64,000 bases of DNA, taken from contig OY759217.1 of assembly GCA_963662175.1 (NCBI GenBank), positions 51,746,108 to 51,810,107 on the forward strand, in the 5' to 3' direction. Positions within the stretch are counted from its first letter, which is position 1. Each line of letters starts with the position of its first letter. This stretch comes from Aradus depressus. Taxonomy: Eukaryota > Arthropoda > Insecta > Hemiptera > Aradidae. Shown one piece after another: positions 45,601-56,400 of this stretch. Below the pieces are notes generated by a model that saw only the letters and a list, made by a program, of their open reading frames with translations, had not been told where the DNA came from and did no database searches. Position numbers and translations under genes: made by a program.

Positions 45601-46657
45601 TTATAGATGTGTTCAACCTTCGAGTTTGAAATCTCACATACAGTACAAACATAGAAAAGAGAAGCCTCTCAGGTGCGACCTTTGTGATTACAGATGTGTT
45701 GAACATAAGGATTTGAAATTTCACATACAATCCAAACATACAAATGTCAAGCCTTTGAAGTGCGACCTTTGTGATTATAGATGTGTTCGGCCTAGAAGTA
45801 TGAAATCTCACATACGACGCGAACATACAAAAGAGAAGCCTTTGAAGTGCGACCATTGTGATTATAGATGTGTTCAGCCTTCGAGTTTGAAATCTCACAA
45901 ACATACAAAACAGAAGCCTTTGAAATGCGACCTTTGTGATTATAGATGTGTTCAGCCTAGAAGTATGAAATCTCACATACACTACAAACATACAAAAGAG
46001 AAGCCGTTGAAGTGCGACCTTTGTGATTATAGATGTGTTCAGCCTTCGAGTTTGAGATATCACATACATCACAACCATACAAAAGAGAAGCCCTTGAAGT
46101 GCGACCTTTGTGATTATAGATGTGTTCATCCTTCGAGTTTGAAATCTCACATACCTTACAAACATACAAATGACAAGCCTTTGATGTGCGGCCTTTGTGA
46201 TTATAGATGTGTTCACTCTTCGAATTTGAAATCTCACATACAGCACAAACATACAAAAGAGAAGCCGCTGAAGTGCGACTATTGTGATTATAGATGTGTT
46301 CAGCCTTTTAGTTTGAAATCTCACATACAGTACAAACATACAAAAGAGAAGCCGCTGAGGTGCGACTATTGTGATTACAGGTGTGTTCAACGTTCGATAT
46401 TGAATAGTCATATAAAGGCCAAACATACAAATGAGGATTCATGGAAGTGTGGCCGTTGTACTTACAGCTGTGCTGCTCTTCCACTTTTGAAACTTCATAT
46501 ACTGTCTAAGCATAGAGTTGAGAAACCATATAATTGCTATCATTGTACTTTTGTATCTGTTTCTCGCTGCAGTTTAGTACGTCATATTCAGTACAAACAT
46601 ATGGTAGAGAACCCGACTGATGCTAATTCGTGCTACACTGTAACTTCTCCGATTTGA
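33607..46657 (+). CDS. C2H2 zinc-finger gene 3 (four-exon model, 648 residues)
   Basis: Proposed coding exons are 33607-33625, 33703-33765, 34738-34812 and 44868-46657. They are the exact counterparts of gene 2 and phase-consistent throughout, totalling 648 residues plus stop. Exon 2 differs by one residue (Pro to Thr near its end). The acidic KQEPD and IKEEPE segments are kept. The last intron is 10 kb, nearly twice that of gene 2. The extra length comes from a Jockey-type insertion (36223-38528), a Penelope-like insertion (40518-40795) and an expanded satellite (41715-44155). The role is inferred as nuclear DNA binding only. Confidence 0.7.
34914..35620. repeat. Interspersed repeat block with reversed SINE (35142-35400)
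   Basis: This is the block-2 copy of 15003-15700, nearly identical and in the same place after exon 3 of zinc-finger gene 3. Confidence 0.6.
35624..36222 (+). pseudogene. Jockey-type 3' fragment, split by a second Jockey insertion
   Basis: The frame 35624-36169 matches that at 15713-16258. Its 3' untranslated region stops at 36222 and resumes at 38529 after a 2.3-kb insertion, with the 13-bp target sequence TTTGTATTTTATT present on both sides. Confidence 0.85.
36223..38410 (+). pseudogene. Jockey-type ORF2 fragment, one nonsense codon
   Basis: It encodes the endonuclease end (DSDHLPVLITL) and the full reverse-transcriptase core (SYRPISLLN, FLDANSAFDTVWH, GVPQGAILSPIIFN, TYADDTLL with the catalytic YADD) to the C-terminus at 38410. 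The only break visible is a TAG at 37661-37663, between the LSPIIFN motif and the next conserved helix. The rest stays in one frame, so decay has been slight since insertion. Confidence 0.85.
36223..38528 (+). mobile_element. 5'-truncated Jockey-type retrotransposon (block 2 only)
   Basis: The insertion starts inside the endonuclease domain (ATFYPHQDRYLPDILDI), as in target-primed truncation, and ends in a 3' untranslated region with AATAAA and a T-rich tail. Target duplications of 13 bp lie at 36210-36222 and 38529-38541. Block 1 has the unoccupied site at about 16300-16312. It is related to, but distinct from, the element at 23.4-27.6 kb. Confidence 0.92.
38840..39590 (-). pseudogene. RTE-like reverse transcriptase relic (block 2)
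   Basis: Duplicate of 16600-17350 with only scattered substitutions. The same conserved minus-strand residues (VYLGS, LTYGSESWT, RKILRRIYG) and the same stops are present, so it was already broken before duplication. Confidence 0.65.
40583..40626 (-). ncRNA. Candidate hammerhead ribozyme, left arm of palindrome
   Basis: On the minus strand: UUUUGG-CUGAGGA-U-GGUAGAAAUACC-GAAA-GUACU-C-CCAUG. The core boxes CUGANGA and GAAA are intact. GGUA/UACC makes a four-pair stem II. AGUACU is palindromic, for a shared stem III. UGG pairs with CCA for stem I. Function is inferred from the pattern. Confidence 0.62.
40645..40690 (+). ncRNA. Candidate hammerhead ribozyme, right arm of palindrome
   Basis: On the plus strand: UUUUGG-CUGAGGA-U-GGUAGGAAUACC-GAAA-GUACU-C-CCAUG. 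It has the same layout as the opposing arm, with one loop substitution (GGAA for GAAA in the stem II loop). The expected cleavage is after the C that follows AGUACU. Confidence 0.65.
41715..44155. repeat. Expanded intronic satellite (GTGAGCAGGGTTAAAA) with a nested 250-bp duplication
   Basis: Over 100 units of 14-17 bp occur in two blocks, 41715-42662 and 42916-44155. They are separated by a second copy of the unique sequence that precedes the first block (TTGTTAAAACGTGATTTGT to the GTAAAGTTCATACATAAA junction). Groups ending in TCTGTCAAACCTTGTAAAA repeat in the same order more than once, so larger pieces were also duplicated. It lies in the last intron of zinc-finger gene 3. Confidence 0.9.
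44868..46657 (+). CDS. Zinc-finger gene 3, finger exon (20 C2H2 fingers, two damaged)
   Basis: It opens after GTTTCAG with GT completing a codon, and encodes 595 full residues. There are 20 fingers: two diverged ones at the start, sixteen CDxCDYRCV-type units and two diverged ones at the end. Fingers 5 and 12 each carry an independent 9-bp in-frame deletion that removes three residues around the second histidine (SHIHTKEK and SHKHTKQK in place of SHIQxKHTKE). Zinc binding there is doubtful, though the frame is kept. Finger 11 ends RREH. Helix contact residues vary (SSLKS, RSMKS, KDLKF, TLKS), while the scaffold hardly changes. Confidence 0.88.
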
Positions 46658-46691
46658 AACTTGTATTTTTTTTGTATTTGTCCTCTTCCCA

Positions 46692-46697
46692 AATAAA
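46692..46697 (+). terminator. Poly(A) signal of zinc-finger gene 3
   Basis: AATAAA follows the stop by 35 bases. The downstream sequence matches genes 1 and 2 until about 47160. Confidence 0.6.
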
Positions 46698-47405
46698 ACA
46701 GTTCTATATGTTTTCTATTGAGTTCTTTTCACCCAAAATGGCCCTGAAGTATTATTTCTTAGCAGAAACTTGCGGTGTTGCCCATGGCTCTCTTCCGTTT
46801 GTTAGTTATACATATATGGCAGTCAACACCTATGTCCTATGTTCAGGGTTATGAACTTCATAAAAATTCCTTCTAAATCGATGAAAAACTACTGAATAAA
46901 TCAAGAAACATCCCTAAGAAGAAGGAATAAACAGAATGTTAGGAAAATAGAGTTTATTTAATGCAAACGGCTTTACTTATAAGTGACGATGTGTTTTGTT
47001 GAAGTCACACCATCAAAGCAGTTGGTGATCAAGCTTCAAGTGAAATTTTGAAATTTTTTAAAGTAGTAAGACAGGCAGCTTAAATGTCGGCAAGGAAGTA
47101 GAAAAAATAAGGAATTAAATAAAAATACCGTTCTCATGAGAAAATCATGGCTCCATAGAGGTAATATATATTATATACTCGTACTGATCATTATAAATAC
47201 ACAGAATAATTCTCATATTTCTTTTTCAAAGCTTTTCTCCGAAAAAAAAAATTTATATATAAATATAAATTTATAATATTTACACAATTGTATCTTAAAA
47301 ATGTAGAAAAAATTTGTTTTGTTTTTTTCTCGATTTTAAATAAATTTTAAGAGAGGTTTTCTTTTCGAGTCTTCTTTCAGATATGATGTCTTCTTTCATG
47401 TTTTA

Positions 47406-50400
47406 TCAGCAAATCCTTTTGCAGACTCTCATGACAGGAACTTGAACAAACAGGTAGAGAAGTAGCGAGAGTGCATAGGAGATGACGAGACAGCTGATCC
47501 AGATGAATAACTAGAAACAAAAAGAGCACATCACATCAACGATACTTCATTCTGTGATTAACTTTAATGTATGTTTTACTCTCCTGTCTATAAGGAAGTA
47601 TGGAATAAGTAATCGATTAAAAATTCGATGGTTTTCAATGGAATTTCAAGTTTTCTGTCTCTGGATTCCAAATATAAAAAAAAAAAAATGCACTGCATTT
47701 GCCTGTGAACTGCATAACTCCCGATTGAATGAATGTATCGACACGCAATTTTATATGTGAATCCATAACCGACGACTTTTTCAGCTAAATCGACCAAAGG
47801 AAAGGGGGAGGCTTAACGTAAAAACTCTTATAACTGCCGTTGTAATGAATGTATTGACACAGAATTTGATATGTGAATTTAAAACCCCATAAGGGCGCCA
47901 GTTATTAATATTCAGCGGAATTGGCATAAGGTGAGGGGGGATCAGAGGGGGGCTCAACCCAATAACTGCCGTTGTAATGAATGTATTGACACAGAATTTG
48001 ATATGTGAATTTAAAACCCCATAAGGACGCCAGTTATTAATATTCAGCGGAATCGGCATAAGGGAAGGGGGGATCAGAGGGGGGCTCAACCCAATAACTG
48101 CCTTTGTAATGAATGTATTGACACAGAATTTGATATGTGAATTTAAAACCCCATAAGGACGCCAGTTATTAATATTCAGCGGAATTGGCATAAGGGAAGG
48201 GGGGATCAGAGGGGGGCTCAACCCAATAACTGCCGTTGTAATGAATGTATTGACACAGAATTTGATATGTGAATTTAAAACCCCATAAGGGCGCCAGTTA
48301 TTAATATTCAGCGGAATTGGCATAGGGGAAGGGGGGATCAGAGGGGGGCTCAACCCAATAACTGCCGTTGTAATGAATGTATTGACACAGAATTTGATAT
48401 GTGAATTTAAAACCCCATAAGGGCGCCAGTTATTAATATTCAGCGGAATTGGCATAAGGGAAGGGGGGATCAGAGGCGGGCTCAACCCAATAACTGCCGT
48501 TGTAATGAACGTATTGACACAGAATTTGATATGTGAATTTAAAACCCCATAAGGACGCCAGTTATTAATATTCAGCGGAATTGGCATAAGGGAAGGGGGG
48601 ATCAGAGGGGGGCTCAACCCCATAACTGCCGTTGTAATGAATGTATTGACACAGAATTTGATATGTGAATTTAAAACCCCATAAGGGCGCCAGTTATTAA
48701 TATTCAGCGGAATTGGCATAAGGGAAGGGGGGATCAGAGGCGGGCTCAACCCAATAACCGCCGTTGTAATGAATGTATTGACACAGAATTTGATATGTGA
48801 ATTTAAAACCCCATAAGGACGCCAGTTATTAATATTCAGCGGAATTGGCATAAGGGAAGGGGGGATCAGAGGGGGGCTCAACCCAATAACCGCCGTTGTA
48901 ATGAATGTATTGACACAGAATTTGATATGTGAATTTAAAACCCCATAAGGACGCCAGTTATTAATATTCAGCGGAATTGGCATAAGGGAAGGGGGGATCA
49001 GAGGGGGGCTCAACCCAATAACTGCCGTTGTAATGAATGTATTGACACAGAATTTGATATGTGAATTTAAAACCCCATAAGGACGCCAGTTATTAATATT
49101 CAGGGGAAGTGGCATAAGGGAAGGGGGGATCAGAGGGGGGCTCAACCCAATAACCGCCGTTGTAATGAATGTTTCGACATGAAATTTCATATTTAGAGTC
49201 AAAACCCAATGAGGGCATAACCTGTCAAATTTAAGCGATATCAACTGGAGGAAAGGAGGGTTCAGGGGAAGGGTCACAATTCAAAAACCCTTATAACTCG
49301 ATGTAAAGAATTTATCGACCCAAAATTTAGTATGAGGATTTAGGAGTCCCTATGTAAGTCAACTGTGGAATATTAGCGCAAATGGTTAACTGGTTATAGA
49401 GGGGGAGCGAAAAGTTATTTGAGTAATTCGCTCTAGGGAGGTAGATCGCCGTCGACTATTTACCTTCTGTGCTCTCTGTATTCTGATGCTACACTAGCTA
49501 GCGCTTTTTAACCCTCAGCGATATTCCCAAAGCTTCAACGCCATTGGTTGGAGAGAATGTGTGTAGATTGCTAGCCAGCCTAACCGCCACGGCAATAGAC
49601 TTCATTTTCTTCAGTTTTACAGTTTTTCATATGCCACCCATTCAAAAGTAAAGTACAAATAGCTACTTACTGCACTCCAGGCTCCGTAGGTGACAGGACT
49701 TTGTTGACTGTATGCATTGTAGAAATACACTGGAATATGGACCAGCAAAATGCACAGATTCAGTTTATTTAACGCTGTGGGAATTTTAGATTTGGACAAG
49801 AATGACCGCCTCCCTGAAACCACATCAAACCAACAATTAGGTGCTTATTACCTTATCTTCCATTGATGTTGGGGCTTCAACGGTTAGAGTTATAAAAATA
49901 GTTTAGGTACCATTATTTTGTTGAGAGGTAATTTTTTTGTAGTTACGAAGATAGAAATGTATCTTTTGAACTAAAAGTGAGTTTTTCAAAAATCGTTGTA
50001 TGTTCACTCCCTTAGTCATTACTCATGAAAAAATAATCAACTTTCAATATATTTTTACGAATATAACTCTTTATAGTTTGTCTCTCTTTAGGCATGGGGC
50101 TTAGGCCCCGGTGTAGCTAGGCCTGTTAGAGAGGGTGTGCTTGTATGTGGCACCGACCACACCCTCCAAGCCCGGGACTATATCAGTCCAGAGATCTCAG
50201 CAGAGCCGATCAAACCAGCCACCGTCCGCACACTGAGACACCCCAGGTACGGTGAGCGGGGTTCCACAAGTGGTACAGTCCAGTGGAGGACTGCTGTTCA
50301 TGAGGTGACCGTGAGTCAGATGAATGGCTCTTATAAAGTTTGGAAGCTTAATATTCGAACTGACCATTCTTTGTTCATTTATTTATTTATTTTGATTCAA

Positions 50401-53400
50401 ATAACCTGTTGCTGTCTGTTGTTTAATAGTAGTTTTTTTTATGTTTTTAAGTCACTTTAATATTGTTATTCATCTAAAATATTACTATAGATCAAGTTAC
50501 CACTTGTAGACCTTCCAGACTGTTCCAGTTCAGTTAAATCTGACAAATAATAATATATAGAATGTTCCAGATTACAAAATTGTATTTAAACATATATCAG
50601 AGACTGGAGAGTCTGGAGCAGGGGGGTGAAAGTCAATGCTAAAAGCTTGGCACTAGTTTTTTAGTTCAGGCTAGGGACCGTGTTCCATTGGGGCGCTGCA
50701 ACTTGCTATACAGTTTTTACCATGGAGTTTCCCTTCTGTCTACATATGTTAAAAGGTAAGGGAACCTTCTTCCCTCTGTATTAGAGCAAAACCCCCAACG
50801 ATAATACAGAGGGAAGAGAACAGTAGGTCAGGCTCTCCTAAGCAGTGGCCATTCCAGGCTTCTGGGAAGGGAACCCTACGGGGTTCCATATTCAAAAATG
50901 GTACTACGGGGGTGGTGTTATCCAAGCGGCAACACCAACTCAGGTTGGCTTCGTAATGGTTGTGGTAACTGGGACCGTTGTCTGGGATCCAGGAATCTGG
51001 AAATACCGGTCACCGGCGTCCCTTTCATCCATCTAGATGGGTGTCCACCATTATGGTAAAGGCTAAAGCTGGGTACGTGGTGGGCATCGACATCGAAACA
51101 ATGTCTATATAAGTTAGTCTACAGGACCAGTTAGTAAGCCATGTTGTAAATAGTAGCATTCAGTGATTATTTGACCCAGTTTTCTAGTATTTGGTTGTGA
51201 ATTAACTTTTTTTTGTTTGTTTTCTCCACACAGCTAAAAAACCTAAGGGTTTCGGCCGGGAACTCGTTGAGGGACGCCTCTGGTAAATTTGAATTGAATG
51301 CAGCCTATCACTTACCATAATCAGAGAAGATGCCAGTAAATATGACGCAAACTAGGCCCGTTGCAATAACTATTTTGTAGAGTGCCATATAGACGGCATA
51401 AGTTAGAGATCCTTCGACAGGGGTCAGGAAGAAATAAAACTCAAGGCAGCAATAACTGATGAAGAGTTCTACCAATGCTCCAATGTAAACATGCATCTGC
51501 AAATGTGTAACACAGATTAAATACACCTATAGAAAAAATTCTATGGTCAATCAATAGCAATATGTGAGGTGTGTTCAAAAAGTAACGGGAATTTTGTAAT
51601 TTCGCGGGTTGTATTAGTCCGATTCGCGCGATTTTTCGATGTTGTGTTGGTAAACATGTCTGAAAAGTATCTGTACATTGTTAGCCACACCGGATGTTTA
51701 GTCTGCTGTCAGCTGTCAAAGAGGTTACATGTGTTTTGGTACGATCGGCGATTATTTATTTGTTTACAGAATGGATCAGAGAATTTGCATTAAATTTTGC
51801 TATAACAATGGAATAAAGTGCAGCAAAGTTTTAGAAATGTTAAATATTGCTTTTGGTGAGTCTGCTATGAGTAAAACTAGGGTTTAGGAGTGGTATAAGA
51901 AAGCGAAAGAAGCTCGACGACTGCGGTCAAATGTGGTCACACTCACTGTGATTTTCGATTTTAACGGCATAATGCACCATGAGTTCTTGCCACAAGGTCA
52001 AACGATCAATAAGGAGTACTACCTACAAGTGCAACGCCATTTGCGTGAAGCAATCCGAAAAAAAACCCTGGATTTGTGGCGAAACAATTTATGGCTTCTG
52101 CACCACGATAATGCACCTGCTCACATTTCATTGCTTGTTCGTGAATTTTTGGCCAAAAACAACACTGTAATGATGCCCCAGACTCCATATTCGCCAGATG
52201 TGCCTCCATGTGACTTTTTTCTACTCACCATAGGGCTATTTCGAAGGGGATAACATTGATGTAGACGAATAAATAAAATTCTTTTCAAAAACCGAAAATT
52301 CCCGTTATTTTTTGAACACACCTCGTACTTCCTCACCTAAATTACCCGTTTTGATTAAACATGGTGTCTTATTCAAAGTCTTCTTGGTCCTTACATAAAA
52401 TATTGTATCGATACATTTTTTTATTTACAGTTATTAAGGTTTTGGAGTTTAAGTACAATATCTATAAACTAAAAGGTAAATTATAAACAATGTATACCCT
52501 GCTGAGGCGCAACTTCTCACCGATGTTGCTAGCAAGCAATGCTCCCAACATCCCTGTCAGGTAGGGAGCGGCTCTCATATGGGTTGGAATGTAAGTTTTT
52601 TGATAAATGTCTGTCTCCCAGTAGTGCTGAACAGTGCTGAAAAATAAAGAAATTAATTTATTCAAGCAACATTATGTGCTTTCTTTGAATGGCTTATGAT
52701 ATTGAAATTTTATATAGCATTGAGCGGCAACCTTTATTCGATCGATCGTATATTATGTGCAAGGCACTTCATTTATAGTTATATTGGTAAATACTTTCTA
52801 CTTTTACAACCAGTCGTAACCGAATATAACCTAGAACCTAATCATAAGATAAGATTAATAAGAAATAATCTGATACAACAGAGTAGAATTGACCTACTGC
52901 GCAGAGATCTGCGCTTTTTATTCATGAAAACATTTAACAAAAACATTAGATGTCTACAAAAATGGTATTTTGTCATGCATTAAGTTGAAAGTTTTAATTC
53001 AAATAAACGTTTTAAATTTAATTAATCGAGAGTAATACTAGAATATTATTCAATTTCTTGAAGATAATTAGAACAACAAATAATAGGGGTATCTTCATTG
53101 TTATCCCTTCAACAATGGATTCGTAATTTAATTGAAATAAAATATAAAACCGAAAGAAGACTCAATCATAATAACCATATGCTCAGGGAAGCCTTACTAA
53201 ATAGTTCAATCAGGTGACACAAAAGAGCAATACCTGCAGTGGCTGTCTGCGATTTCCAGTAACGAGGTAGTACATGTACAATCGGATAACATAATCTGAA
53301 AAGGATAACCACAAAGGAACAATGCTTCTCCTTCATGGTGGTGGGGAATGGTTAAAACGATGTGTAAAATAACCAGAAAGAAAAAAATAAAATCTTTCAA

Positions 53401-56400
53401 GAAGTCAGGGCTGGAATCGAAATACCAACTTTACCTTTCTAGTTGGCAACGTACAAACAAATGAATAAATAAACAAATGTCAAAGGCCCTTTTTTAAATG
53501 TTTCTTAAACTTCTCTGGGATGTTGAATTGTTGGTTATTTCCGGAATTTCTTCTCCTCCGGAGGTGTCTTCTTTTTTCTGACAATATTTCCTCTTTTTTT
53601 TTTATGTCAAGGGATAAAAATTAATAAGGATTAAAAAAAAATTACTTACTTCAGATTGTAGGTTAAATTATACCCATGTACGTATGTAATAAGGCCAGGA
53701 ACAAGGGCAGAGAGGAAAAACAGGAGTAGGAGAAGAGATATCCCAGGTTTCCTCCACTTACAGGTGACGTAGCCCACCAAGACTGCCACTATGTAGAGAT
53801 GCATGTCAACCGCGAGGTACCAGCTCACTATCAGGCACTGTCAATGTTAATCAGCATCTCAGTATTGAGGGTTAAATGATATCCATATATGTATATGATA
53901 AGGCCAGGAACAAGGTCAGAGAGGAAGAACAGGAGTAGGAGAAGAGATATCCCAGGTTTCCTCCACTTGCAGGTGACGTAGCCCACCAAGACTGCCACTA
54001 TGTAGAGATGCATGTCAACCGCGAGGTACCAGCTCACTATCAGGCACTGTCAATGTTAATTAGCATCTCAGTATTAAGGGTTAAATTATATCCATATATG
54101 TATATGATAAGGCCAGGAACAAGGGCAGAGAGGAAGAACAGGAGTAGGAGAAGAGATATCCCAGGTTTCCTCCACTTGCAGGTATCGGCCTCCTCGTTGC
54201 CTCGCAGTCCCAGATGAGTCTTCACCCACATGAATCGCAGTCGGACACAACCTTCCGTCAAAGTGTAACCACTTGTGCTAATACTTCTGTTATAATGTGA
54301 TTCATTCGCTGATGTAGATGCGTAATAAGTAGATTAAAAATTGTGATGTGGCCGTAACAGGACTTTCTTATACCAACCACGCTTACAGATCACTGTCCCC
54401 CTTCTCAAAATTATTTCATACTGGCATTACTGGGCCTAAGAATGTCTACTCTCAAGATAACGCTGTACATTGAGACAAAATGAACTGATTTTGAGAAGGG
54501 GAAGGGGAAACAGATTGATCTGTACGCGTTGTTGGTATAAGAAAATCCTGTTAATGGCTACATCACACATATTTTTATAATTTTTCAAAAAAAACTACCA
54601 ATACATAAACCATATTTGAAAGTTTGTTTGGGGGCCGTGCGGGCTAGAGCGTAGGGCTTTGGTCGCATGGTCTCACCATGGTTTGCGGGGTCGAGTGAGT
54701 TTTATTTCGTAAATAAAACTCCATCCTGGAGCCATGAATGCGGTAAATAACTAGATAACATAGTAACAAGGCTAACATGCATCGTGCATAAGGCCAAAAC
54801 AAAAAAAAAGTTCGTTGCTATGAGTTCTGATTCACAAATTACTTCATAATAATTAATAATAATAATAAATTATATTCCTTATAGAATCTGAGGACTTATT
54901 AGCGATTGGAAATTGTATAAGGAAAAATTGTGGTAAGAATCAATTTTTCGATAGAACTAACCGTTTTCGGGTTTGTGAGACAGTTGTGAGCTTTCTCCTC
55001 ACATTTTGATTTTTGCAAGTTGTCTTTCGGACTAGCCGGGTCATTAAGCATGTACGTTGTGTGCATTATTTATTAAGCTACGCAGGAGTAGCAAGTGTGC
55101 AAGACTAGGAGCGCTGGCCGGGCTGTCCTTTCACTGGATCTCATTGGTATTTTTAGACATTTTCTCAATTATCGAGTTGAATTAACGACTTTCATGCTTA
55201 CTGCCTGCTCTAAAGAGGCATAAGAGGAATAAATAGGCAACTAAGTTGTCAAAATAAACCCTCATATTCCTTAGTAGCCATTATGTTGACATTTTCAAAA
55301 TTAGAATTCATCTAATGACATCGCCAACAAACAGAAACATATAATTTTGTCACTAGTCTTACATACCTCGGGACCGTCATTGTAGTAGTTGTTGATGAAG
55401 AGCAGATGGGTCCAGAGATTCCTCTCACATGACTCCAGTCTTTGGATGCCCTCCATCCTGAATAGAGGACTGTCAGTGAGTAACGGGAACAGGTAGATCC
55501 AGCAGAGGAGGAACACGAGGTACACCGGAGCCACCCTGCACCAACACAAATAGAGGACTGTCAATAAGTAATGGGAACAGGTAGATCCAGCAGAGGAGGA
55601 ACACGAGGTACACCGGAGCCACCCTGCACCAACACAAATATAGGACTGTCAGTGAGTAACGGGAACAGGTAGATCCAGCAGAGGAGGAACACGAGGTACA
55701 CCGGAGCCACCCTCCACCAACACAAATAGAGGTCTGTCAGGTCTTGCTATATGACCTCGTAGTTAAAGCCCGGGCATGAGTCACAATAACTAACTAATTT
55801 ATGTGAAACTAATAGATTTATCAATGAATCATTAAAAAACTATTTTTACATTATCTATAAATAAAGATTTACTTTATTATTATTATTAATATGGTCGTAA
55901 AACATTACATTTGCCACATAAACCAAACCGTATTCTCGCAGACGATTTTTTTTAAAATTCTTAAACATCTTTTATCCATAATTCTTTTTTTTTGAATACG
56001 TAAAGATGCATAAAATTCTATCTGATAATGCTATCTGACCTCACTTCTCTCTATTATTCTATATATTTTGTTTTAATATATAAATAGATTATAAATAAAA
56101 TATAAATATATATAATATCAATGCTTTTTTGTATTTAATTTAATTAATTACCTAATCCATCGGGTGAAAATCATCTTGAACACATTAATGTGATTCCCAA
56201 TTTTAATATTTTTGATGATGGAGTTGAAGGTGATAAAACCTGAACAGACGAGAAACATGTTGACCAGGACGGGGCTGTTCCGTTTCAACCCCCATCCTAT
56301 TGTTCCCTGTAAAAAAAATATATACATGCATATATAATATATTAAAAATATATTCATACATATATAATATATTAAAAATATATGTGTTGTGCCCATAATA

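Noticed and set aside
53236..53297. Possible NRF exon between good-looking splice sites
   Set aside because: Exon 9 (ending 53650) joins exon 10 (starting 52636) in the correct phase without it, and its translation does not resemble the family.
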